Program-made: the position numbers and the translations under genes
In this document: piece after piece, positions 1 to 6,656 of the stretch
Layout of the letters: each line of letters opens with the position of its first letter
Numbering within the stretch: position 1 is the first letter of the stretch
The notes under the pieces: model-generated
Told to the model about the DNA's origin: nothing
Database searches by the model: none
The model's input: only the letters and a program-made list of their open reading frames with translations
DNA from: Anaerolineaceae bacterium
Lineage (GTDB): Bacteria > Chloroflexota > Anaerolineae > Anaerolineales > Anaerolineaceae
DNA: 10,175 nucleotides
Direction: 5' to 3'
Assembly: GCA_017995665.1 (NCBI GenBank)
Contig: JAGOIM010000044.1
Location: 1 to 10,175 of the forward strand

Positions 1-12
1 TTCCGGTGGCAT

Positions 13-801
13 CTACATAGCCCAAAGGAGCGCCTCTTCAACCCGAGGAGTGAGGGCTGGATTGATTGAGCGTGGCGATCGCAGGCTTTCCGGCTTGAGA
101 AAGCGGTCGCGAACGTTCATCGGGGGCGTATTGGTTAAGAGGTGATAGAGCGTGCAGCCAAAGGCATAAACATCAGCCCGTGCGTCTGTATGACCGCTGT
201 CGCCGCCATATTGCTCGAGGGGTGTATAGAGCGCCGTGCCCTGACCTTGCATAATCGTAATGGTTACTTCGTCCGGTGCCAAAAGTTTGACCAGCCCAAA
301 ATCGACCAGCTTAATCAAGCCACTCGGAGTAACTTTGAGGTTCGAGGGCTTGATATCCCGATGCAAAATGGGCGGATCTTGGCTGTGAAGATAGCTAAGC
401 GCATCGCCAATTTGCATTGCCCAATTGAGCACCTCTTCTTCTTTTAAAAACTTACCATTACTTTCTGCTTTGGCAAGCAAAGTGCGCAAATCGTCGCCGG
501 GGACGTAATCCATAACGATAAAATCATCCTGTCCAATTGAGAAAAAATCGGACACTTTGGGCAAATTGGGGTGATCCAGACGTGCGAGCACGGTTGCCTC
601 GCGCATAAATTGATCGCGTGATTCCTTCAGGAGAGAGTCTGGCAAATTGGTATCATAGCGGACCTGCTTAACAGCGCAAAGCCGCCCTTCGAGGCGCAAA
701 TCGTCAGCCAGATAAATTGAGCCATTACCACCCTGCCCAATAATATTCCTAATTTTGTATCGCTCATGCAACACTTTTCCGGTAACGGAATTGCTTGTCA
801 T
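13..801 (-). CDS. Hanks-type Ser/Thr protein kinase, ended by an in-frame amber codon
   Basis: This 262-residue product is a nearly complete cytoplasmic kinase domain that should phosphorylate Ser/Thr on partner proteins. Visible motifs are the glycine loop GQGGNG (22-27), the ATP-binding Lys in AVKQV (K45), the αC Glu (E68), the catalytic loop HRDIKPSN (H147-R148-D149, N154), DFG (167-169), TALYTPLEQ in the APE position (189-197) and ADVYAFG with D210. All catalytic residues are present. The start is ATG 801, preceded by a GAAGGAAG ribosome-binding site. The frame ends at a TAG (13-15) just after ALLWAM, where kinases of this type normally continue into subdomain XI with its conserved Arg. 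Beyond the TAG the same frame reads M-P-P-E up to the window edge, which resembles the expected continuation. The gene may therefore be interrupted, and any C-terminal sensor or membrane part lies outside the window. It is divergent from an FHA regulator, a plausible phosphorylation partner. Confidence 0.88.
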   Translation of the reverse strand: MTSNSVTGKVLHERYKIRNIIGQGGNGSIYLADDLRLEGRLCAVKQVRYDTNLPDSLLKESRDQFMREATVLARLDHPNLPKVSDFFSIGQDDFIVMDYVPGDDLRTLLAKAESNGKFLKEEEVLNWAMQIGDALSYLHSQDPPILHRDIKPSNLKVTPSGLIKLVDFGLVKLLAPDEVTITIMQGQGTALYTPLEQYGGDSGHTDARADVYAFGCTLYHLLTNTPPMNVRDRFLKPESLRSPRSINPALTPRVEEALLWAM

Positions 802-853
802 CTTCTTCCTTCAAAGCGCATTTCTTACGGCGTGTAATTTTCGCTTATCTATG

Positions 854-863
854 GATTATAATC
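854..863. promoter_or_regulatory. Palindromic -10-like element between divergent kinase and FHA genes
   Basis: GATTATAATC is a perfect palindrome in the 89-bp divergent gap. It supplies a TATAAT hexamer on the plus strand (857-862) for the FHA gene and another on the minus strand (855-860) for the kinase gene. On the minus strand a CTGAAA -35-like hexamer lies 17 bp upstream. No good plus-strand -35 is visible. If both are used, the two promoters overlap face to face and cannot fire together. This is read from consensus only. Confidence 0.4.
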
Positions 864-890
864 GGTTAACTGTGAACTTTCAGGAACAAT

Positions 891-1535
891 ATGGAAAATG
901 CGATATTAATTGGCAACAATGGAAGCCTTGAAGGACAACAATGGCTAATTGACCATAGCCTGGTTATTGGACGCGATGCCGCCTGTGATATTGTCATTCC
1001 CGACCGGCAGGTTTCTCGTCGGCATGCCCAAATTAGCCCCACAGAAAACGGGGTGATTTTGGAAGATTTGGGCAGTAAAAACGGCACCTATCTAAACAAC
1101 CAGCTCCTTAGCGAAGCGGTGAAATTAAAAGAGGCGGACGAAATCGCCATTGCTCTTACGCATACATTCTTGTATTTAAGCTCCGATGCAACCCTGCCGC
1201 TCTCAGATTTGCCCCTCGAGATCAGCCAGGTCTTCCGCCTGCGCCTGGACGAAGGATCACGTCGGGTATGGGTGAGAGGGGTTGAGCTCGAACCGGCGCT
1301 CAGCAACCAACAATTCTTACTCCTTGCTTTTTTGGCCAAACGGGTGGGAGATGTCGTTTCGAGAGAAGAATTGATCCAAGCCGTTTGGGAAGATGACAGC
1401 CGCTGGGTTAGCGAACAAGCCTTTGATGCCTTGGTGAGAAGACTGAGAGAACGCCTCAACCAAATTGACTCCGATTATGACTATATCGTCACCGTCCGCG
1501 GCCACGGCCTGCGCTTCCAAAACGAAGCACATTAG
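891..1535 (+). CDS. FHA domain / OmpR-PhoB-type winged-helix transcriptional regulator
   Basis: This 214-residue cytoplasmic protein is predicted to couple phosphothreonine recognition to DNA binding. The N-terminal FHA domain (about 5-97) carries the phosphopeptide-contact signatures: GR (27-28), SRRHA (42-46) and GSKNGTYLN (61-69). The C-terminal part (about 115-210) fits an OmpR/PhoB effector domain, with LSNQQFLLLAFLA (137-149), VVSREELIQAVW (155-166), a recognition helix near 174-190 and the wing ending IVTVRGHGLRF. There is no receiver domain, so the FHA module replaces the usual aspartate-phosphorylation input. ATG 891 is chosen because AGGA lies just upstream and the FHA fold starts at once. 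The adjacent divergent kinase is the obvious candidate to create its phospho-ligand, but that is inference. EmbR of mycobacteria combines the same two functions with a different domain order. Confidence 0.9.
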   Translation: MENAILIGNNGSLEGQQWLIDHSLVIGRDAACDIVIPDRQVSRRHAQISPTENGVILEDLGSKNGTYLNNQLLSEAVKLKEADEIAIALTHTFLYLSSDATLPLSDLPLEISQVFRLRLDEGSRRVWVRGVELEPALSNQQFLLLAFLAKRVGDVVSREELIQAVWEDDSRWVSEQAFDALVRRLRERLNQIDSDYDYIVTVRGHGLRFQNEAH

Positions 1536-1562
1536 ATGAATAACTATAGGAAGGGATAGAAT

Positions 1563-1578
1563 TAACCTACACCATTTA
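1563..1578 (+). repeat. Left copy of 16-bp direct repeat flanking the DUF2075 gene
   Basis: TAACCTACACCATTTA lies 27 bp upstream of the DUF2075 start codon. The copy at 3681-3696 differs only at the ninth base (A here, C there). Bases outside the repeat do not match. The position is what an att-like duplication or recombination scar bounding an inserted gene would show. Confidence 0.7.
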
Positions 1579-1604
1579 CGAGAATTGAGAAGGTTAAATA
1601 TGTT

Positions 1605-3581
1605 ATGAAAAATATCAGATCTTTTTACTCTGCATCAATAATTGATTTTGGCCTTCAATCAAATAATGAAATTTTAGGAATAATTCATTCTAACAGCTCC
1701 TCTAATGAAGTAACAATCCAACAAAGTAGCGCTTGGGAACAAGAAATAGATATCTTAAAGAACCAATTGCAGGATATAAAAGAAGGGAAGATCATCTTTG
1801 AATATACGATTCCACGTATGGGAAAAAGAGTGGATGTGGTTTTGCTGCATAAAGGAATCATCTTTTTATTAGAATTCAAATGTGGTGATACAGAATACAA
1901 AGCTTCAACCTATGACCAAGTTTATGATTATGCACTCGACCTTCGAAATTTCCAAAAAGAAAGCCACAGCAAATTAATTGTGCCTATTGTTGTATCTACT
2001 AAAGCAAAGCCGTATTCAAATCAGGTGCATTTCCGGGAACGAATAGTTGAGCCTTTACGATGTAACCAAAACAACCTTGGCTCTATTATTAGGAAGATTG
2101 TCGACTCTTATGAAGAAGTCTTGTTTGATTACCTTCAGTGGGAAAACTCAGAATATTTGCCTACACCAACTATCGTTGAAGCTGCTCAAGCCTTATATCG
2201 TGGTCACAACGTTCATGAAATTACAAGAAGCGACGCTGGGGCTGAAAACTTAACAGTTACCACAAATGAGATAAATCGAATTATCGAGTATAGCAAAGCA
2301 AACAAGCGGAAATCGATTTGCTTTATAACGGGTGTCCCGGGTGCTGGAAAAACTTTGGTAGGGTTAAATATCGCAATTGAAAGGTCAAACGCGCAAAAGG
2401 GAGAACATGCAGTTTTTTTATCAGGTAATTATCCTTTAGTAACAGTTTTGCAAGAAGCTTTAGCGAGAGACCAGCTTGAACAGGGCGACTTAAATGGTGT
2501 GAAAATCCGCAAAAAGGATGCTTTGCGAGAAACTTCTGCTTTTATACAGATAATTCATAAATATAGAGACTCTTTTGTAAATAATATAAGTGTTCCTCCG
2601 GAACGAGTTGCCATTTTTGATGAAGCTCAACGCGCTTGGACTCACGATATGATCAAGCGTTTTATGTCAACAAAAAAGGGGATACCAGACTTCCATTGTA
2701 GTGAACCAGAATTTCTTATTAGCACAATGGATAGACAAAACGATTGGGCAGTAGTTATTTGCCTAGTCGGAGGTGGTCAGGAAATTAATACTGGAGAAGC
2801 TGGATTGCCTGAATGGTTTGATTCGCTTCGACGATCCTTTAAACATTGGGATATTTATGTTACTCCAGAGTTAAATGATGAAGAATATTGCCGTGGTGAA
2901 AAATGGGAAAACATGTTGGCAGATCTCAAAATTTTTGAAAAGAAAGAACTGCACCTCGCTACCTCAATTCGTTCTTTTCGGACTCCTGATTTATCGGCTT
3001 TTGTTAAGGCACTCATAGACGCTGATCTGTTTGAAGCAAAACGGTTATATGAAAAAATTGAGAACAAATATCCCTTAGTGGTTACTCGAGAATTAAGTAA
3101 AGCTAAAAAATGGGTAAAAGAACATTGCCAAGGAACAACACGCTATGGGCTTCTTGCGAGTAGCGGAGCTCTACGCCTTAAACCTGAAGGTGTTTTTGTA
3201 AAAAATGATATCGACGTTGCGAATTGGTTTCTTAATGACAAAGATGATGTGCGCTCAAGCTATGCATTTGAGGATGTTGTTACTGAGTTTGATATTCAAG
3301 GTTTGGAAATTGATTATTCAATTGTTGCGTGGGATGCTGACTATCGCTATGTGAATGGCAATTGGGAGCATTATAACTTTAAAGGAACACGATGGAATAA
3401 TGTAAGAGATCCTGAACGAATACTTTATTTAAAAAACACATACAGAGTATTGTTAACTCGAGCTCGCCAAGGTATGGCTATCTACATTCCACAGGGAAGT
3501 ATTACTGATAAAACTCGGCAACCCGAATTTTATGATGGGGTTTACAATTTTTTAAGAGCGGTTGGTGTTCCTGAGATTTGA
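1605..3581 (+). CDS. DUF2075 (Schlafen group 3-like) helicase with N-terminal PD-(D/E)XK-like nuclease region
   Basis: This 658-residue cytoplasmic protein is probably an ATP-dependent nucleic acid enzyme. The N-terminal part has a PD-(D/E)XK-like pattern: RVDVV (D77), LLEFKCGD (E90-x-K92) and a following Q105/Y107. The helicase-like core shows Walker A GVPGAGKT (243-250), Walker B VAIFDEAQRAW (D339-E340), a motif III-like VGGGQEIN (388-395), SIRSFR (454-459), a motif V-like DIQGLEID (563-570) and a motif VI-like YRVLLTRARQG (613-623). This order matches the DUF2075 family within SF1-type ATPases. The start at ATG 1605 follows GAGAAGGT (1587-1594). The gene is visibly AT-richer than its neighbours, is monocistronic-looking, and is bounded by 16-bp direct repeats, all suggesting transfer. 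A defence role is plausible for such nuclease-helicase fusions but is not shown here. It could instead act in repair. Confidence 0.85.
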   Translation: MKNIRSFYSASIIDFGLQSNNEILGIIHSNSSSNEVTIQQSSAWEQEIDILKNQLQDIKEGKIIFEYTIPRMGKRVDVVLLHKGIIFLLEFKCGDTEYKASTYDQVYDYALDLRNFQKESHSKLIVPIVVSTKAKPYSNQVHFRERIVEPLRCNQNNLGSIIRKIVDSYEEVLFDYLQWENSEYLPTPTIVEAAQALYRGHNVHEITRSDAGAENLTVTTNEINRIIEYSKANKRKSICFITGVPGAGKTLVGLNIAIERSNAQKGEHAVFLSGNYPLVTVLQEALARDQLEQGDLNGVKIRKKDALRETSAFIQIIHKYRDSFVNNISVPPERVAIFDEAQRAWTHDMIKRFMSTKKGIPDFHCSEPEFLISTMDRQNDWAVVICLVGGGQEINTGEAGLPEWFDSLRRSFKHWDIYVTPELNDEEYCRGEKWENMLADLKIFEKKELHLATSIRSFRTPDLSAFVKALIDADLFEAKRLYEKIENKYPLVVTRELSKAKKWVKEHCQGTTRYGLLASSGALRLKPEGVFVKNDIDVANWFLNDKDDVRSSYAFEDVVTEFDIQGLEIDYSIVAWDADYRYVNGNWEHYNFKGTRWNNVRDPERILYLKNTYRVLLTRARQGMAIYIPQGSITDKTRQPEFYDGVYNFLRAVGVPEI

Positions 3582-3631
3582 ATTCGATTTATCCCTTTTA
3601 ATGTTTATTTTGAGAACTTTGAATTAAAAAA

Positions 3632-3657
3632 ATGAGAGAAGGGTTAGCTTCTCTCAT
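3632..3657. terminator. Strong intrinsic terminator between convergent genes, best suited to hutI
   Basis: ATGAGAGAAG and CTTCTCTCAT form a perfect 10-bp stem with the loop GGTTAG. Read on the minus strand, the stem is followed directly by an uninterrupted T run (complement of the A run from 3626), an excellent terminator for hutI. On the plus strand the tail is GCTTTTA and then a T run further on, so it may also weakly stop transcription from the DUF2075 gene. Confidence 0.9.
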
Positions 3658-3680
3658 GCTTTTATCTGGTTTTTTCTTAC

Positions 3681-3696
3681 TAACCTACCCCATTTA
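3681..3696 (+). repeat. Right copy of 16-bp direct repeat flanking the DUF2075 gene
   Basis: TAACCTACCCCATTTA matches the left copy (1563-1578) at 15 of 16 positions in the same orientation. Its last three bases (3694-3696) are the stop codon of hutI on the minus strand. An insertion here would therefore have regenerated or preserved the end of hutI. Confidence 0.7.
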
Positions 3697-4953
3697 TTCA
3701 ACCGGGTAAAATTCGCCTTTTTTCACCACAGTATTGACCAAATTCGTTCCATAGCGATAACTCAGTTTGCGATAATCGTCCACGTCCAAAATTAAGAAGT
3801 CGGCTTGTTTGCCTGCTTCAATGGATCCAATTTTCTGGTCGCGAGAAATGGCTTTGGCAGAATTAATGGTCGAGGCAGCCAGCGCTTCAGCCGGGGCAAG
3901 TTTGAGGTAGCGGCTGGCGAGCGCCTGAATGAATTGCATCGACTCATTCCAGGTCGTACCCGGGTTGAGATCGGTTGCCAATGCCAAGTAGCCGTTCGCC
4001 TCGACAATCGCTCGGGCCGGGGTATATTCGCTATGTCCCAAGCCAAAAGGCGTGCCGGGTAAGGAAACCGCAACGGTCTCAGATTTTCCGAGCGCTTCGA
4101 TATCCTGAGCCGAGGTTTTGACCAAATGATCAGCCGAAACAGCGCCAAGTTCAACCGCCAGGCTGGCACCGCCCAAATTCTCAAATTCGTCGGCATGCAA
4201 TTTCAAAGGGAAACCCAAGCGTTTTGCTTCGAGCAAAATTTGACGGGTCTCGACAATTTCAAAGACGTCTTTTTCACAAAAAACATCCACAAAAGGCAGC
4301 TCGGGGTAATCCGGCGCATGTTCCAGCCACCATTTTTTAGTCTCGGGCAGAGCTGTTTCACAAAGCCAGTCGGTATAGCCTTGGGTTCCGCCGGGGAAGC
4401 CGCTCGGGATGGCATGGGCGCCCATATAAGTGGGGACAAGCTCAATTGGCAATTGGCGGTTTAGTTCCAAAATCACCTCCAATTGGCGGAATTCGGTTTC
4501 GAGATCCAAGCCATATCCGGTTTTCGCTTCCATCGTAGTTGTGCCATAAGCAAAGGCGCGCATGGCACGGTCGGCAGCCTGGTCAACCAGCTCTTCAAGT
4601 GAAGCCTGGCGGGTTGCCGTGAGAGTTGCCAGAATACCACCGCCGGCAGCCATGATTTCCATATAGGTTTTGCCTTGCAGGCGCATTTCAAACTCGTTGG
4701 CACGGTCGCCTGCCCAAATCAAATGCGTATGGGGGTCGACAAAACCGGGCACAACCGCTTTTCCGAGCACATCGATCGCCTCAACCTGAGGATAGGCTGC
4801 GAGCATTTCGTCTGAATCGCCAATCGCAAGAATTTTTTCGCCATCGATCAGGATTGCAGCGTTTTTGATGATTGCCGGATCAGCCAGAGCTTTTCCTCGT
4901 CTGGGCCCACCGGCCATAGTAACACATTGGGAGATATTGCAGATGATTTTCAT
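3694..4953 (-). CDS. hutI: Imidazolonepropionase (histidine degradation)
   Basis: This 419-residue amidohydrolase should hydrolyse 4-imidazolone-5-propanoate to N-formimino-L-glutamate, the third step of histidine catabolism, in the cytoplasm. It has full family length. The metal-binding DPHTH (H75, H77) follows the VPGFV strand. Next come the substrate-loop AGDRANEFEMR (81-91), AKTGYGLD (143-150), LHADEF (H253, E256), SADHL (H276) and ATDLNPGTT (D328 as the last metal ligand, N330). These positions agree with the known HutI active site. The start is ATG 4953, with only a weak GAG-type ribosome-binding site. No hutH, hutU or formiminoglutamate-degrading gene lies beside it, so the rest of the pathway must be elsewhere or it works alone. 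A strong terminator follows the stop. Confidence 0.96.
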   Translation of the reverse strand: MKIICNISQCVTMAGGPRRGKALADPAIIKNAAILIDGEKILAIGDSDEMLAAYPQVEAIDVLGKAVVPGFVDPHTHLIWAGDRANEFEMRLQGKTYMEIMAAGGGILATLTATRQASLEELVDQAADRAMRAFAYGTTTMEAKTGYGLDLETEFRQLEVILELNRQLPIELVPTYMGAHAIPSGFPGGTQGYTDWLCETALPETKKWWLEHAPDYPELPFVDVFCEKDVFEIVETRQILLEAKRLGFPLKLHADEFENLGGASLAVELGAVSADHLVKTSAQDIEALGKSETVAVSLPGTPFGLGHSEYTPARAIVEANGYLALATDLNPGTTWNESMQFIQALASRYLKLAPAEALAASTINSAKAISRDQKIGSIEAGKQADFLILDVDDYRKLSYRYGTNLVNTVVKKGEFYPVE

Positions 4954-4991
4954 AGCTCAATTGTAATTCATCATAGAGCGAGAGGGGCTGT

Positions 4992-5167
4992 CTGCAAAGA
5001 CCTGATTATCACGTGTTTTCCTACTATCAATAGGTATTCTCTTTATGGAACTTTTCTGATCAATCACGGAAACATTTCGGTTTTCACTGCACATCCGCAG
5101 TTCTAACACGAGGGGAGGTCTTTCTATGCAGTGGATTATTGATTGGTCACGATTGGGACCTCCCCCT
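4992..5167 (+). promoter_or_regulatory. Candidate structured leader in the hutI-ssb gap, with alternative pairings around a Shine-Dalgarno
   Basis: The 349-bp gap between hutI and ssb has several complementary segments. CTGC (4992-4995) plus AAAGACCT (4996-5003) pairs with AGGTCTTT (5116-5123) plus GCAG (5128-5131). CGTGTT (5012-5017) pairs with AACACG (5105-5110) nested inside. ACTGC/GCAGT makes a local hairpin (5086-5101). As an alternative, GGGGAGGTC (5112-5120) pairs perfectly with GACCTCCCC (5157-5165). TGATCAATCA (5057-5066) can pair with TGATTGGTCA (5140-5149) with one G·U. The first and the 9-bp pairings share 5116-5120, so they exclude each other, like a switch. Short matches of 6-8 bp are expected by chance in such a gap, so only the 9-bp pairing stands out. 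No known riboswitch core was recognised. Confidence 0.3.
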
Positions 5168-5200
5168 ACCCTTGTATTTATATTGAGAATTGTGGCTTAA
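5126..5200 (+). CDS. Possible 24-residue small ORF or leader peptide upstream of ssb
   Basis: ATG 5126 opens a 24-codon frame ending at TAA 5198-5200, about 100 bp before ssb. It is preceded by the near-perfect Shine-Dalgarno GGGGAGGT (5112-5119) at ideal spacing, better than that of ssb itself. The peptide contains two Trp (residues 3 and 7), a GPPPT stretch (11-15) and a hydrophobic tail (LVFILRIVA). The Pro codons lie in the segment that pairs with the Shine-Dalgarno, so translation and folding would interact. No homologue is recognised. It could be a leader peptide, a small membrane peptide, or chance. Confidence 0.27.
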   Translation: MQWIIDWSRLGPPPTLVFILRIVA

Positions 5201-5206
5201 TCAAAC

Positions 5207-5236
5207 TTTCAATAAGTCGTATAAATGATGTAAAAT
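5207..5236 (+). promoter_or_regulatory. Putative promoter for the ssb cluster
   Basis: TTTCAA (5207-5212) and TAAAAT (5231-5236) are separated by 18 bp and lie about 65 bp before the ssb start codon. Each hexamer fits the housekeeping consensus only partly. It is the best candidate in the AT-rich stretch before ssb. Confidence 0.35.
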
Positions 5237-5302
5237 TAGGAGCACAAGAAAGACGAATTCACTGAAAATAAAAATCATGAATAGCACACGAAAGGATTTC
5301 CC

Positions 5303-5692
5303 ATGTATCAAAAAGTAATCATAATCGGCAATCTCGGTCGCGACCCCGAAATGCGCTACACTCCCGATGGCAGCCCTGTAACCAGTTTTAGCGTTGCCAC
5401 CAGCCGGAAGTACGGCGAAAAAGACGAAACCACCTGGTTCCGCGTTACTGTTTGGAACAAACAAGCCGAAAATTGCAATCAATACCTCCACAAAGGCTCG
5501 AAAGTCTTGGTCGAAGGCCGTATGCGCCCTGATGCCAATGGTGGACCATCGGTTTTCCAGCGTCGGGACGGGAGCTGGGGCGCGAGCTTTGAGCTCACCG
5601 CTGACACCGTGCGTTTCCTTAGCCCCAAGGGTGAAGAAGCTGGTGGTCAAAACTTCGGTCCTATGGATGACGACGAGGATATCCCCTTTTAG
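5303..5692 (+). CDS. ssb: Single-stranded DNA-binding protein
   Basis: This 129-residue protein binds single-stranded DNA during replication, repair and recombination. The OB-fold occupies about residues 1-108 and opens with YQKVIIIGNLGRDPEMRYTPDG, a pattern typical of SSB. It continues with TSFSVATSR (27-35), TTWFRVTVWNKQAE (43-56), a GSKVLVEGRM strand and the FELTADTVRFL end. The linker is very short. The acidic tip DDDEDIPF (122-129) is the standard partner-recruitment peptide. AAAGGA lies 6 bp before ATG 5303. It is slightly shorter than usual SSBs because of the reduced linker. It heads a compact run of nucleic-acid-related genes, with DUF3467 beginning 8 bp downstream. Confidence 0.95.
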   Translation: MYQKVIIIGNLGRDPEMRYTPDGSPVTSFSVATSRKYGEKDETTWFRVTVWNKQAENCNQYLHKGSKVLVEGRMRPDANGGPSVFQRRDGSWGASFELTADTVRFLSPKGEEAGGQNFGPMDDDEDIPF

Positions 5693-5700
5693 GTTGAATC

Positions 5701-6012
5701 ATGGCAGAGATAAAACAACTCCAGGTGAAAATCCCGGAAGATCTTGAACCTAACTACGTCAACCTTGCCTATATTTCCCATACCCCGGCAGAGTTCGTGA
5801 TGGATTTTGTAACCATGCTGCCCGGGGTAGTTAACCCTAAGGTGAATACACGTTTGGTGCTGGCACCCCTGGCAATGAAACTTTTGCAAGCCGCCTTAAA
5901 CGAAAACATCAAACGCTATGAAGAAAAATTTGGCACAATCAACGTCCCTCAAGGTACCAGCTTGGCAGACAAACTTTTCCGTCATCCAAATTCACCTGAA
6001 GGTGAAGAATAA
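5701..6012 (+). CDS. DUF3467 family protein
   Basis: This 103-residue protein of unknown function matches DUF3467 over nearly its whole length. The signature is visible as NYVNLAYISHTPAEFVMDF (18-36) and RLVLAPLAMKLLQAAL (51-66), then an amphipathic ENIKRYEEKFG helix (68-78). It has no signal peptide or membrane segment and should be a small cytoplasmic α/β protein. AGGTTG overlapping the ssb stop serves as ribosome-binding site. The stop codon TAA shares one base with the start of the translin-like gene (TAATG), implying coupled translation. Its position between ssb and a translin homologue suggests a role near nucleic acids, but nothing in the sequence proves that. Confidence 0.85.
   Translation: MAEIKQLQVKIPEDLEPNYVNLAYISHTPAEFVMDFVTMLPGVVNPKVNTRLVLAPLAMKLLQAALNENIKRYEEKFGTINVPQGTSLADKLFRHPNSPEGEE
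5991..6006 (+). promoter_or_regulatory. Small inverted repeat covering the translin ribosome-binding site
   Basis: TTCACC and GGTGAA form a 6-bp stem with the loop TGAA, ending 5 bases before the translin-like start codon and containing its AAGGTG ribosome-binding site. It also encodes the end of the DUF3467 protein. It may make translin translation depend on ribosomes arriving from upstream. Coding constraint or chance could also explain it. Confidence 0.3.
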
Positions 6013-6656
6013 TGGCTAACCTTGACCAAATTTGCGAGGAAATTCGGTCAGATTTTGAGAATAAGACCGCCCTCCGCGACGAAGCCTTGCGCAATGCCCG
6101 CCAATGCATCAAACACGCCTCATTGGCAATCCGTGCCGTTCACCGCAGTGAAGAACCGGAAGCCAGGGAAGAGTTGCGCCTCTGCCGGGAATTGGCAGAC
6201 AATTTACGAGAGACGCTCAAAGTTTCCCATCCCGAGCTCTATTACGCCGGTTACACCCAGGATGCCCTGAAAGAATATTGCGAAGCCGAATTGACGGTTG
6301 CCATGATTTTGGGCGAAAGCCTCCCCACGCCAGAGATGCTCAATGCCGAAAATCCGGCTTATCTCAACGGTTTGGCAGAGACTTTGGGTGAATTGCGGCG
6401 CCGTTGCCTCGATTTGTTGCGTCCGGGTTATAACAACGAGGTTGAACGCTTGCTGAAACTGATGGACGAAGTCTTCACGCAGCTGGTCACAATGGACTAT
6501 CCCGATGCGATTACCGAAGGTTTGCGTCGTCGCACCGATTTGGCGCGCGGAATCATTGAGCGCACCCGGGCAGACATCACGGTCGCTTTCCGTGAAGACC
6601 AATTAGCAAAAAAGTTAGATCGCCTTTCGCAACAATTGCTTGACAGCCAACTCTGA
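6012..6656 (+). CDS. Translin family protein (bacterial translin/TRAX-like)
   Basis: This 214-residue all-helical cytoplasmic protein belongs to the translin superfamily, which binds single-stranded RNA or DNA. In eukaryotes translin forms the C3PO ribonuclease with TRAX. The family hallmark is clear near the C-terminus: EGLRRRTDLARGIIERTRADIT (169-190), matching the RRxxDxARGxxExTRxDIT helix. The motif EYCEAE (88-93) places two Glu three residues apart (E88, E91), as in the catalytic pair of TRAX within an EYxEA motif, so nuclease activity is possible. N-terminal KTALRDEALRNARQCIK resembles the basic RNA-binding helix region. Length is close to the family norm. It overlaps DUF3467 by one base and the Cas4-like gene by one base (TGATG). 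Which family branch it belongs to cannot be settled from motifs. Confidence 0.88.
   Translation: MANLDQICEEIRSDFENKTALRDEALRNARQCIKHASLAIRAVHRSEEPEAREELRLCRELADNLRETLKVSHPELYYAGYTQDALKEYCEAELTVAMILGESLPTPEMLNAENPAYLNGLAETLGELRRRCLDLLRPGYNNEVERLLKLMDEVFTQLVTMDYPDAITEGLRRRTDLARGIIERTRADITVAFREDQLAKKLDRLSQQLLDSQL

Noticed and set aside
4126..4464. Long plus-strand open frame opposite hutI.
   Set aside because: hutI has every active-site motif in the minus frame; the opposite frame has no ribosome-binding site or recognisable domain.
4954..5060. Promoter for hutI on the minus strand (TTGATA with GATAAT).
   Set aside because: The two hexamers are only 14 bp apart, too close for a normal promoter, and no better pair was found.
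4992..5131. 6S RNA as identity of the foldable hutI-ssb gap.
   Set aside because: The length is roughly right, but the central bubble and long apical stem are not seen, and the interior folds into separate small hairpins.
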